A DNA stretch of 64,000 bases from Desulfovibrio psychrotolerans (GTDB lineage Bacteria > Desulfobacterota > Desulfovibrionia > Desulfovibrionales > Desulfovibrionaceae), in NCBI RefSeq assembly GCF_013340305.1, contig NZ_BLVP01000002.1:186001-250000 (forward strand), in the 5' to 3' direction. Below the pieces are notes generated by a model that made no database searches, was not told the origin of the DNA, and saw nothing but the letters and a program-made list of their open reading frames with translations. Position 1 is the stretch's first letter; the number at the start of each line of letters is the position of its first letter. Positions 56,523 through 64,000 of this stretch are shown piece by piece. The position numbers and the translations under genes were made by a program.

Positions 56523-57443
56523 ATGCCTGAGTGTTCAATACATGTATGCTGCACCGTCCGCAGGGACGAGATGCGTTTTTTCCGCGCACCGGACCTGAGA
56601 GAGAGCGGCGGCTTGGAAGCGGAGCCGCAGACGTTTGCCGGTGCTGCCCAGATTGCCAATTCTGCCTGCTCTGCCAATTCTGCCAACTTCTCTGGCTTCT
56701 GGCCCGTAACCGGCCTTGGGCGCAGGCCGTGGTTGCCCGCAGGCACGGTGCTGAGGGCCGTATCCGGTTCCGGGGGCTGCGCGGAAGGTGCGGATCTTTT
56801 CCGGGTGGTGTGCAATACGCAGTTGCCGGTGCCGGGGGCGGTGCATGCCGCGAAGGGCTTTTGGGCGCAGGCGCTGGCGGATATTCCTGCTCTGACCGGG
56901 GTGTCAGGCGGAACGGAGTCTAAGCCGCTGACGCTTGCCACGGCAAAAACCGGACTTAGTATTGCGTGGGTTACGCTTTCTGACAAAGGAGCAGCCGGTC
57001 AACGCACGGATGAAAGCGGACCTCTGATAGAGCGGCTGATGCGTGACTCGCTGAACGTGGGCTTCGCGCAGGGGTTTATCCTGCCGGATTCCGTGAGCGA
57101 ACTGCGGCATGTGGTTACCGACCTTGCTCTCGGGCAGGCCTATGACGTTATTGTCACCACCGGGGGGACGGGGGTGGGGCCGCGTGATACCACGCCGGAG
57201 GCGCTGGGGAGCCTGCTGGAAAAGCGGTTGTACGGGTTTGAGCAGGCCATGATGGCAGCCAGCCTGAGCAAGACGCACAATGCCGTCATATCGCGCGCGG
57301 TGGCGGGCACGCTGGGGGGCAGCCTGATCATCACCCTGCCGGGAAGCCGTAAGGCTGTGGCAGAAAATCTTGAAGCCGTACTTCCTGCGGTGGCACATAC
57401 CGTTGCCAAGCTGCAGGGAGACGGAGCGGACTGCGGCGGATAG
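56523..57443 (+). CDS. MoaB/Mog-type molybdenum cofactor protein with N-terminal extension
   Basis: A 306-aa protein. The C-terminal half (about residues 140-300) is a MoaB/Mog domain with TTGGTGVGPRDTTPEA and a final PGSRKAVAENL. That domain adenylates molybdopterin or inserts metal during cofactor synthesis, needed here for FdhA. The first about 135 residues are an additional region of unclear identity, perhaps MOSC-like, and contain an Asn/Ser/Ala repeat (IANSACSANSANFSG). AGGAGG precedes ATG 56523. Confidence 0.82.
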   Translation: MPECSIHVCCTVRRDEMRFFRAPDLRESGGLEAEPQTFAGAAQIANSACSANSANFSGFWPVTGLGRRPWLPAGTVLRAVSGSGGCAEGADLFRVVCNTQLPVPGAVHAAKGFWAQALADIPALTGVSGGTESKPLTLATAKTGLSIAWVTLSDKGAAGQRTDESGPLIERLMRDSLNVGFAQGFILPDSVSELRHVVTDLALGQAYDVIVTTGGTGVGPRDTTPEALGSLLEKRLYGFEQAMMAASLSKTHNAVISRAVAGTLGGSLIITLPGSRKAVAENLEAVLPAVAHTVAKLQGDGADCGG

Positions 57444-57533
57444 CCGGAAGCCGTTTCTTCCGCCGGGGGGCAGGAGGAACGGCGTGGGCGGGCGGTACTG
57501 CCCGCAGGGATGAACACACACTGGGATTGAGAC

Positions 57534-58790
57534 ATGCAAGTCAGGCTTATTGATCTTATGGGCGTGCTATCGCGCGCGCTGGACCTTGTTTCCCGTATGC
57601 TGGGCAACCACCACGTGCATGTGGGGTTTCTTGCCGCCCGGTTCGCGGGCAGGCTGGGCATGGATGCCGCCACACAGCGCGATGTGCTGCTGGCGGGCAT
57701 GGTGCACGATGCCGGGGCCATTGCCCTGCACACCGCCCTGGAATCTCTTGCCTTTGAACGGGACCTGTATACGCATGCCCGTGCGGGCCAGCTATTGCTG
57801 GACAACTGCCCGGGATTTGAAGGGGTCTCGTGGATGGTTGGGGAGCACCACACCCCGTGGGATGTGCTCCGCGAAAGGGATTCCGGCTCGCTGGGTCTGG
57901 GGGCGAACATCATCAATGCGGCGGATTTTGTGGATGTGCGGCTGCGGCGGCACAAGCCCTATGCCGTGCAGTTTGCCGACGTGGCTGCATCTGCAAAGCG
58001 TGAGGCGGGCAGGCTGCTTAACCCGGATTGCGTGGAGGTGTTCCGCGAACTGGTAGCGGAACATGGCGCCCTTGACGGTCTTTACGCACCCGCCAGCCAT
58101 CTGTACACGGATGCAGAGGAGCGGATGGAGCAGGAGTATCTGGGCTGCGAAGACGTGGTGCGCCTCTGTTCACCCTTTGCGCAGGTCATCGATTTTCGCA
58201 GTCGGTTCACAGCAACGCATTCACGCGGGGTGGCGGTGGTAGCTGAGGATCTTGCCCGTGCCGTGGATTTTTCGCTGACCGAGCAGCGAACCATGCATGT
58301 GGCCGGGTTGCTGCATGACATAGGCAAGCTGGCTGTTCCGGGGAGCATATTGGAAAAGCCGTCGGCACTGGAGGATGCGGAGTTCGCTGTTATGCGCGAG
58401 CACGCCCGGATAAGCGGTGAGATTTTGGGCAACGTTGCGGGACTGGAACTGGTTTGCCAGTGGGCCGGGCAGCACCATGAACGTCTGGACGGCACTGGGT
58501 ACCCGTTCGGCCTGCGGGGCGAGGCTATTTCCCTTGGGGCGCGGATTATACAGGTGGCGGACGTGTTTACCGCCATTACCGAAGACAGGCCCTACCGCGA
58601 AGGCATGCGGCCGGAGGCGGCAGCGGCGTTGCTGCGCAGACAGGCGGATGCACGCGTGCTGGACCCGGAAATTGTCTGCCTGCTGCTGGAACGCATGGAC
58701 GACCTGAACTGCGCGCGCGAGCGTGAACAGCAGAAGGCCAGAGATGAATTTGAGCGCTTTTCAGGCGGGTTGCGGAACCTGCGGCATTAG
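57534..58790 (+). CDS. HD-GYP domain phosphohydrolase with two HD domains
   Basis: A 418-aa protein. The N-terminal HD domain includes GNHHVHVGFLAAR and GMVHDAG. The C-terminal HD-GYP domain has GLLHDIGK and the diagnostic HHERLDGTGYP. HD-GYP proteins hydrolyse cyclic di-GMP to GMP; the intact signature suggests this one is active. There is no sensory or membrane domain. It lies 90 bp after the MoaB-like gene and 35 bp before the prenyltransferase gene. Confidence 0.88.
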   Translation: MQVRLIDLMGVLSRALDLVSRMLGNHHVHVGFLAARFAGRLGMDAATQRDVLLAGMVHDAGAIALHTALESLAFERDLYTHARAGQLLLDNCPGFEGVSWMVGEHHTPWDVLRERDSGSLGLGANIINAADFVDVRLRRHKPYAVQFADVAASAKREAGRLLNPDCVEVFRELVAEHGALDGLYAPASHLYTDAEERMEQEYLGCEDVVRLCSPFAQVIDFRSRFTATHSRGVAVVAEDLARAVDFSLTEQRTMHVAGLLHDIGKLAVPGSILEKPSALEDAEFAVMREHARISGEILGNVAGLELVCQWAGQHHERLDGTGYPFGLRGEAISLGARIIQVADVFTAITEDRPYREGMRPEAAAALLRRQADARVLDPEIVCLLLERMDDLNCAREREQQKARDEFERFSGGLRNLRH

Positions 58791-58825
58791 CGGCGTGTAA
58801 CCTGTAGCTTTTTTTCCGGAGCGTC

Positions 58826-59683
58826 ATGAATCCCTTTGCAAATTTTGGTGCGGTGTGCCGCATGATCAAGATAGAACACTCGGTGTTTGCCCTGCCGTTC
58901 GCCTATCTGGGCGCGTTTATTGCCGCAGGGGGCTGGCCCGGATTGCTGCCTCTTCTTCTGCTCACCGTTGCCATGGTGGGCGTGCGGTCATTTGCCATGG
59001 CTTTCAACCGTGTGGTGGACCTGCCCTTTGATTCCCGCAACCCGCGCACGCAGCAGCGACCGCTGGTGACGGGCGAGATATCGCCCGCGCAGACGTGGGC
59101 CTTCATATGTGTGATGGCAACGGTGTTTGTGCTCGCCTGCTGGGGACTCAACCCGTTGAGCCTTGCCCTTGCCCCCGTGGCCCTGGCCGTATCTGCCGTG
59201 TACAGCCTGCTCAAGCGGTTTACGTGGATCTGCCATTTCTGGCTTGGCGGAGTGCTTGGGCTTTCACCCCTTGCGGGGTGGATTGCGGTGGACCCTCAGT
59301 TCACCGTGCCCGCCGTGCTCTTTTTCTGGGGGATTGTATTCTGGGTGGCCGGATTCGATATCATTTACTCGTGTCAGGATACGGAGTTTGACGCTTCCGC
59401 CGGATTGCATTCCGTGCCGGTGCGCTTCGGCATTCCGGCGGCGCTTATCATCTCCTCGTTCTGCCATGTGGTCACGTCTGTGATGTTTCTCATGGGCGGG
59501 TGGGCGGCAGGGCTTTCTTGGCCCTATTATCTTGTGTGGGCTGCTGTTTCCGGCGTGCTGTACTGGGAGCACTCCATTATTTCCGCAGAGGATATGAGCC
59601 GGGTGAACATGGCGTTCTTTACCCTGAACGGCTATATTTCCGTGGCGCTGTTTGCCGGTGTGCTGCTGGGCGTTTTTCTTTGA
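58826..59683 (+). CDS. UbiA-type prenyltransferase, probably for menaquinone (MqnP-like)
   Basis: A 285-aa integral membrane prenyltransferase with about eight hydrophobic segments. The first Asp-rich motif is Asn61-Arg-x-x-Asp65 (NRVVDLPFD) and the second lies in CQDTEFDASAG. It attaches a polyprenyl chain to an aromatic acid. In Desulfovibrio-type organisms this homologue is normally the futalosine-route menaquinone enzyme; that assignment is from context and memory. GGAGCG precedes ATG 58826. Confidence 0.85.
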   Translation: MNPFANFGAVCRMIKIEHSVFALPFAYLGAFIAAGGWPGLLPLLLLTVAMVGVRSFAMAFNRVVDLPFDSRNPRTQQRPLVTGEISPAQTWAFICVMATVFVLACWGLNPLSLALAPVALAVSAVYSLLKRFTWICHFWLGGVLGLSPLAGWIAVDPQFTVPAVLFFWGIVFWVAGFDIIYSCQDTEFDASAGLHSVPVRFGIPAALIISSFCHVVTSVMFLMGGWAAGLSWPYYLVWAAVSGVLYWEHSIISAEDMSRVNMAFFTLNGYISVALFAGVLLGVFL

Positions 59684-59719
59684 TGCCCCGCCGGGCGGAG
59701 AGACCATGATATGCATTAC

Positions 59720-59753
59720 GCCCCTGCGGAATACCGGTTCCGCAGGGGCTTTG
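59720..59753. terminator. Terminator between the prenyltransferase and mrp/ORP genes
   Basis: A perfect 12-bp stem (59720-59731 with 59738-59749, loop TACCGG) followed by TTTGTGTTTT on the plus strand. Confidence 0.85.
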
Positions 59754-59775
59754 TGTTTTGTCCGGACAGGCGGGA

Positions 59776-61152
59776 TTAATGGTCGCAGGTATTGGCTCCC
59801 GCCGGGAGGGTGCCCTGCATGTAGCGGCTGACAACCTCTGAGGGGCCAATGCCTGTTCCGTTGTCGGAACGGGCACCGCAGATGACGGTGATGTTCTTCT
59901 CGTTGAACAGGGTCTGCGCCTTCTGCCCCATGCCGCCGGCGATGACCAGCCGCACGCCGAGCCGTTCCACAAAGGCGGGCATGACGCTGGGTTCATGGGG
60001 TGGCGGGGTGACCAGTTCGCTGGACAGGATTTCTTTGGTGTCGAAGTTGGCGGTTACCACCGCAAGCTGTTCGCAGTGTCCGAAGTGCTGGGTGAGCTGG
60101 CCCTTGGCAAGGGGCACCGCCACCTTGACAATCCCCGTTTCCGCCGGGGCGGGAGCAAATCCGGCAGGGGCGGCCACAGCTGCCTGTGCCGGGTCCTGCG
60201 GGTCGGGAAGCAGCAGGATGGGCTTGAGAATTTTTTGAATGGCCTTGGCGGTGGGGCTGTCTGTCTGCACCTTGAGGAAGCAGTATCCTTCGTCACCGGA
60301 GCGGACCACTTCCGGGTCCAGAGGGATTTCGCCAAGGAAGCGGACGCCGGTTTCCTGCGCAAGGCGCATGCCGCCGCCCTTGCCGAAGATGTTTTCCACA
60401 TGTCCGCACTGTGAGCAGACGATGCCGCTCATGTTCTCCACTATGCCGAGCACGGAGTTGCCCACATCGCCCACGAAAGTGACGGAACGGCGGACATCGT
60501 CCACGGCGACACCCTGCGGGGTGGTGACGATTACCGCTTTGGCGTCCGCTCCCAGCATTTGCAGAACGGAGAGAGGCTCATCGCCGGTGCCGGGCGGGCA
60601 GTCCACGATCATGTAATCCAGATCTCCCCATGCGACATCTGCCAGCAACTGCTGGATGAAGCCCTGTTTGACGGGGCCGCGCCAGATGACCGGCTGGTAG
60701 GGATTGGGCAGCAGAAAGCCCAGCGACATGACCGAGAGGTTTTCGCTCCACGGTACCGGTTCTATATGGTTGGCGTCTATGTGCACCTTCGCGTCGCGCA
60801 AACTGAGCAGGCGGGGGATGCTGGGGCCGTGCACGTCTACATCCAGCAGGCCCACTTTTTTACCTGCGAGGGAAAGGCCCACGGCAATGTTGGTGGCCAC
60901 GGTGCTTTTGCCCACGCCGCCCTTGCCGGACATGACGACGATTTTGTGCTTCACACGGCGCAGGGTGCGGTTCATGCGATCCTGTTCAGGGCTGATTTCC
61001 TGATGATGCCCGCCGCATCCGCTGCCGCACCCGCCGTGGTTCCCGCCCTGTCCGCCGTTACGGGACGGGGTGGTTTCGCCCGAGCAATCTCCTCCCGAGC
61101 AATCTCCTCCGGCGCAGTCCGAATTTGTGCAGCCACATGCTTTTTCGCTCAT
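59776..61152 (-). CDS. Mrp/NBP35 ATPase fused to an ORP/NifX-like metallocluster domain
   Basis: A 458-aa fusion. Residues 1-50 are Cys/Gly-rich. An Mrp P-loop ATPase follows (GKGGVGKST at 76-84; cluster CxxC at Cys246-Cys249). From about residue 342 there is a NifX/'orange protein' domain (KVAVPLAKGQLTQHFGHCE). Mrp proteins carry Fe-S clusters; ORP domains bind a Mo-Cu-sulfide cluster in Desulfovibrio. A fused Mrp-ORP has been described in that group, and the two MinD-like genes next door complete the known locus. ATG 61152 is chosen because the Cys-rich leader starts there. The locus has been linked to cell division. Confidence 0.9.
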   Translation of the reverse strand: MSEKACGCTNSDCAGGDCSGGDCSGETTPSRNGGQGGNHGGCGSGCGGHHQEISPEQDRMNRTLRRVKHKIVVMSGKGGVGKSTVATNIAVGLSLAGKKVGLLDVDVHGPSIPRLLSLRDAKVHIDANHIEPVPWSENLSVMSLGFLLPNPYQPVIWRGPVKQGFIQQLLADVAWGDLDYMIVDCPPGTGDEPLSVLQMLGADAKAVIVTTPQGVAVDDVRRSVTFVGDVGNSVLGIVENMSGIVCSQCGHVENIFGKGGGMRLAQETGVRFLGEIPLDPEVVRSGDEGYCFLKVQTDSPTAKAIQKILKPILLLPDPQDPAQAAVAAPAGFAPAPAETGIVKVAVPLAKGQLTQHFGHCEQLAVVTANFDTKEILSSELVTPPPHEPSVMPAFVERLGVRLVIAGGMGQKAQTLFNEKNITVICGARSDNGTGIGPSEVVSRYMQGTLPAGANTCDH

Positions 61153-61442
61153 GATCGGTATCTCCTTGCAGTGTGTGTTCCGGTTGCCTGTGGGCGTTGC
61201 CCGGTGCCGGTCCTGTTCCGGTCCTGTTCCGATCCTGTTTCGGCACGGAAGGGGCTTGGTGCCGGGCAGGTTCTGTCCGGGCGTTGCAGCCAGTTCTGAA
61301 GCCGCTCTGCAGCCGTTTGGGCGCTGCTCTTTCTTCCGTATGCGGGAAGATGCAGGGCGGGTGCGGACTGTACGGACTGTACGGGTCGGGCGGACCATGC
61401 CGGGACACAGTATGATGTTGTCGGTTGCAGTCTTGTCTGTCG
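61153..61442. other. Repeat-rich gap upstream of mrp/ORP
   Basis: 290 bp between the two minus-strand genes. It holds tandem repeats of TTCCGGTCCTG (about 61205-61240) and CGGACTGTAC (about 61364-61385). No gene is called. Confidence 0.4.
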
Positions 61443-62321
61443 TTACATGCGGGCGAGCAGGGTTTCCCATAGCTGCTCAAACCGGGGTTTCCACGCATCG
61501 GGTCTGTATTCGGTAACCGCAAGCCCCAGCAACTGTGCCTGCGTGAAATCTTCTGTCCAGCCGAATTCGCCTGCCACAGGCAGGTTGTTCTCCGCGCACC
61601 ATGCGCGCATTTCGTCCGCCAGAGCGGGGTGGATGTCTGCCTTGTTCAGCAGCAGCGCGGCAGGAACCCGGAAGTGCCGGGTAAGCTCCACAATCCGTTG
61701 CAAATCGTGCAGGGCGGAACGGGTTGGTTCCGATACTAAAAGGGCCATGCGCGTGTTTGTCAAGGAAGCGATGACCGGACATCCTATGCCGGGCGGGCCA
61801 TCGGTGAGAATAACATCCAGACCCTGTTCCCGTGCCGTGTCCCCTGAGACGGTGCGCACGGTGGTGACCAGCTTGCCGGAGTTTTCTTCCGCTATGCCAA
61901 GTGCCGCATGAATCATGGTGCCGAAGCGGGTTTCGGAGCGGAACCACTGGCCGCAGAGCCGCTCCTGCATGCGGATGGCCCCTGCCGGACAGACATAGGC
62001 GCACATGCCGCATCCCTCGCAGTATTCGGGCCGCAGGCGGATATCTTCGGTTATGGCGTTAAAGTGGCATTTTTCATGGCAGATACCGCACTGTGTGCAC
62101 TGGTCCGGGTCCAGAACAGCCCGCTGGCCACTGTGGAATGGGTGTGCCTGTGTTGTTCCGGGGACAACTCCCTGTGCCTGAGGGAGGGCAATAAGATGCA
62201 GGTCTGCGGCATCTACATCGCAGTCTGCCACAACCTTGGCGGGGCCGGTGGCGGCAAGTCCCGCCGTGATGGATGTTTTGCCCGTGCCGCCCTTGCCGCT
62301 GATGACAAGCAGTTCACGCAT
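61443..62321 (-). CDS. MinD-like P-loop ATPase with inserted 2[4Fe-4S] ferredoxin domain (1)
   Basis: A 292-aa ATPase. The deviant Walker A SGKGGTGKTS is at the N-terminus, then a ferredoxin insert with two clusters (CTQCGICHEKC and CEGCGMCAYVC), then the rest of the MinD/NifH-type fold (LTDGPPGIGCPV). Such paired ATPases belong to the Desulfovibrio orp locus and are thought to work with ORP in metal-cluster handling and septum placement. ATG 62321 follows GGAGG. It overlaps the upstream MinD-like gene by 8 bp. Confidence 0.9.
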   Translation of the reverse strand: MRELLVISGKGGTGKTSITAGLAATGPAKVVADCDVDAADLHLIALPQAQGVVPGTTQAHPFHSGQRAVLDPDQCTQCGICHEKCHFNAITEDIRLRPEYCEGCGMCAYVCPAGAIRMQERLCGQWFRSETRFGTMIHAALGIAEENSGKLVTTVRTVSGDTAREQGLDVILTDGPPGIGCPVIASLTNTRMALLVSEPTRSALHDLQRIVELTRHFRVPAALLLNKADIHPALADEMRAWCAENNLPVAGEFGWTEDFTQAQLLGLAVTEYRPDAWKPRFEQLWETLLARM

Positions 62322-63471
62322 GATGCGCCTCCGATGCGGATTGAAGTGCCGCAGCATGCCTGGCAGCCTTGGTGTCAGTTTCGGTGTCAGGTCTGGCGTT
62401 AGTTTTGACGCCATGTATGGTCGTCGAGAGTGCGGAAGCTTTGGCGGATGCGGCTTCCCCGGTGGTTTCCGCTTCCGTTGTGTTCCGTCCCTGCGTCACA
62501 ATCTGATGCAGGCGTTCCCACAGGGCGGCATACGCATCGCGCATCTGCGGCAGGGCGTTTATAAGCAGTTGTCCTTCTGCACAGACGGTGGCGGCCTGCT
62601 GGCTATGCGGAATGCGGGCCAGCACGGGTATGGCCTGTGCTGCGAGCCATTCATCTACCCGGTTGTCTCCCATGCCGCTACGGTTAATGACCACGCCGAA
62701 CGGTTGCTTGAGGGTGCGTAGCGTTTCAACGGCCAGTTGCAGGTCGTGCAGGCCGAAAGGAGTGGGTTCCGTGACCAGAATGGTGTAGTCGGCACCATCC
62801 ATGGAAGTGATGACCGGGCAGGAGGTGCCGGGAGGACAATCGCGCAGCACGATTTCTTCGTTTCTTCGCGGAACAGATACGCGTATGCGCTCTGCCTGTC
62901 CTGCATGCACGCCCATATCAAGCTGATCAAGCTGTTCAAGCTGTCCAAAGAGTTCGCGGATGAGCGGCGGTGACATGGCTTCTCCCACGCGCAGGCTGCC
63001 GGTGAGCAGACGCAGGGCCGGGGTGTCAGCCGTGTGGCTGTTTTGCGGGGAAATCGATTCCGCCCGAACAGCATCCATTTGGACAGTACCCATTTGGACT
63101 GTGCCTATGACCCGTGTGCTTTCCGTTATGGCTCCTGCCGGGCAGGCTTCCATGCACAGACCGCAGCCGTGGCACAGTTCGGGGAATTCCATGATCTCCC
63201 CCATCCAGATAAGGGCTTTGAACCGGCATTCCGTAACGCATATGCGGCAGGTTTCACCGATGCAGCGGCTACTGTCCACGGCGGGTACGGGGGCGTGGGC
63301 GGTGCGTGTCCATGCCCATTGCGGTTGGAAGAAGAGGTGCGCGTTGGGTTCTTCCACGTCGCAGTCCACGAGTGTGACGGGGAAGCCGCTGCGGGAGAGG
63401 TGGGCGGCAAGATTGACGGAGAGGGTGGTTTTTCCCGTTCCGCCCTTGCCGCTGGCTATGGCTATATGCAT
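62314..63471 (-). CDS. MinD-like P-loop ATPase with inserted 2[4Fe-4S] ferredoxin domain (2)
   Basis: A 385-aa paralogue of the neighbouring ATPase. ASGKGGTGKTT is at the start, the ferredoxin insert has CIGETCRICVTEC and CHGCGLCMEAC, and RDCPPGTSCPV follows. Compared with its partner it has extra repeats: TVQMGTVQM after the ferredoxin domain, EQLDQLDMG, and a Lys/Ala/Thr-rich C-terminal tail. ATG 63471 is used because the P-loop begins at residue 6; the longer frame to 63645 has no support. Translational overlap with the next gene suggests a hetero-oligomer. Confidence 0.9.
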   Translation of the reverse strand: MHIAIASGKGGTGKTTLSVNLAAHLSRSGFPVTLVDCDVEEPNAHLFFQPQWAWTRTAHAPVPAVDSSRCIGETCRICVTECRFKALIWMGEIMEFPELCHGCGLCMEACPAGAITESTRVIGTVQMGTVQMDAVRAESISPQNSHTADTPALRLLTGSLRVGEAMSPPLIRELFGQLEQLDQLDMGVHAGQAERIRVSVPRRNEEIVLRDCPPGTSCPVITSMDGADYTILVTEPTPFGLHDLQLAVETLRTLKQPFGVVINRSGMGDNRVDEWLAAQAIPVLARIPHSQQAATVCAEGQLLINALPQMRDAYAALWERLHQIVTQGRNTTEAETTGEAASAKASALSTTIHGVKTNARPDTETDTKAARHAAALQSASEAHHA

Positions 63472-63535
63472 GCGATATCCTGTACAAATAGAATGTTTGT
63501 GCCGGGTTTGTTCTTGGGGCATGCTACCCCTGCAT

Positions 63536-63593
63536 ATCCCGGAGCGGCCTGCCGGCCTGCATGTGGGAGGAGTCGCCGGACCCGCTCCGGGAT
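63536..63593. repeat. 12-bp inverted repeat upstream of the MinD-like genes
   Basis: ATCCCGGAGCGG (63536-63547) is the reverse complement of 63582-63593, with 34 nt between. It could terminate the upstream minus-strand gene or serve as an operator. Confidence 0.45.
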
Positions 63594-63717
63594 TGTGGTC
63601 GGCACGGTCGCAGGCAGGCGGACAGGCGTGCACTGCGTAACCCAACCGTGTGGAGTCGGCTGGGGACCGGGTTATCCGTGCCGTTGCAGCCTTGCGAAGT
63701 TGACCGTTGGCAGCCGT

Positions 63718-63999
63718 CTATTCTTCGGGCCGTTCGGGGGCGGTGCCGACACGCCTGCGGCAACTGCCGTCGCGCAGTCGCAGCCCTCTTCCGAAGCCGC
63801 CCCGTGTCATGCCAGCTGCCTGCGCGGGAGCGGCATCGTCCGTCGCGGGGTTTTCCATCAAAACATCGCTGCCAAATCTGTTGTTGCGGCGTAGCCGGTT
63901 TTCCTGCCCGTCTTCAGTCAGGTCGCCGCGATAGCGGCCTTTGCCGCACTGGTTGCCCCGCTCGTAGCCCGCTGTTTCGAAGCGTCTGCCGTGGCCGTT
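63718..63999 (-). CDS. C-terminal part of a Gly/Arg-rich protein (DUF5320-like), truncated at the window edge
   Basis: At least 93 residues read in from the right edge and end at TAG 63718-63720. The visible part starts with Gly/Arg-rich sequence (NGHGRRFETAGYERGNQCG) like the small proteins often found beside MinD/ORP loci in anaerobes. The family assignment is tentative. It lies upstream of the MinD-like genes on the same strand, so it may belong to that unit. Its start lies outside the window. Confidence 0.5.
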   Translation of the reverse strand, partial: NGHGRRFETAGYERGNQCGKGRYRGDLTEDGQENRLRRNNRFGSDVLMENPATDDAAPAQAAGMTRGGFGRGLRLRDGSCRRRVGTAPERPEE

Positions 64000-64000
64000 T

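Overview
The window looks like a chromosomal segment of a G+C-rich, anaerobic, sulfate-reducer-like deltaproteobacterium, most likely Desulfovibrionaceae. The basis is the gene content: a nifH-nifI1-nifI2-nifD-nifK-nifE-nifN-nifB cluster, an hgcA-hgcB mercury-methylation pair, a selenocysteine formate dehydrogenase next to fhs and folD, and an Mrp/ORP plus twin MinD-type ATPase cluster of the kind known as the Desulfovibrio 'orange protein' locus. This is inference; no rRNA gene is present to confirm it. I saw no tRNA, rRNA, CRISPR array or insertion sequence.

Layout. 1-4.3 kb: end of a GNAT gene, an Fe-alcohol dehydrogenase, rlmN and a glycosyltransferase. 4.3-6.5 kb: an A+T-rich island with an unknown 205-aa protein and an HTH-ImmA/IrrE metallopeptidase. 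6.5-11.7 kb: an HD/nucleotidyltransferase-like protein, then an amidohydrolase-pyrB-pyrC operon. 12-19.5 kb: a DEAD-box helicase, glycogen phosphorylase, an NAD-sugar epimerase, then proC and ndk. 19.6-24.2 kb: a minus-strand run of an endonuclease III-like gene, envC, ctpA and a divergent polysaccharide deacetylase, leading into ndk-proC. 24.6-26.5 kb: hgcA-hgcB. 26.8-30.7 kb: hrpB and a periplasmic binding protein. 31-39.5 kb: fhs, folD and a three-subunit formate dehydrogenase. 39.7-53.1 kb: an Lrp-type regulator, nifV and the nif operon. 53.1-59.7 kb: ywbE, an AI-2E-type permease, a LysE exporter, a lipoprotein, a MoaB/Mog protein, an HD-GYP protein and a UbiA-type prenyltransferase. 59.8-64 kb: Mrp/ORP, two MinD-like ferredoxin-ATPases and the end of a Gly/Arg-rich protein.

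How the genes fit together. fhs and folD move formate carbon into and out of tetrahydrofolate, while the adjacent NuoE/NuoF-like/FdhA complex would couple formate oxidation to NAD (possibly also ferredoxin). The nif region holds structural genes, PII-type switch proteins (nifI1, nifI2), cofactor genes (nifB, nifE, nifN, nifV) and a 2Fe-2S ferredoxin. Sigma-54-like promoters sit upstream of both nifH and nifV. One extra gene between nifK and the ferredoxin is a NifB paralogue that has lost its radical-SAM cysteines.

The most striking observation is in hgcA. The recognisable HgcA frame continues upstream through a single in-frame TGA at 25110-25112 into a Cys-rich extension with its own start and Shine-Dalgarno. 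A 6-bp hairpin follows the TGA, with its loop beginning exactly 18 nt downstream. The undisputed Sec codon of fdhA in this window has the same spacing (TGA 37841-37843, loop GGTCT). I therefore propose that this HgcA is a selenoprotein with a Cys-Sec pair. A second theme is the abundance of short in-frame tandem-repeat expansions (HgcA, HrpB, amidohydrolase, NuoE-like, MoaB-like, MinD-like proteins).
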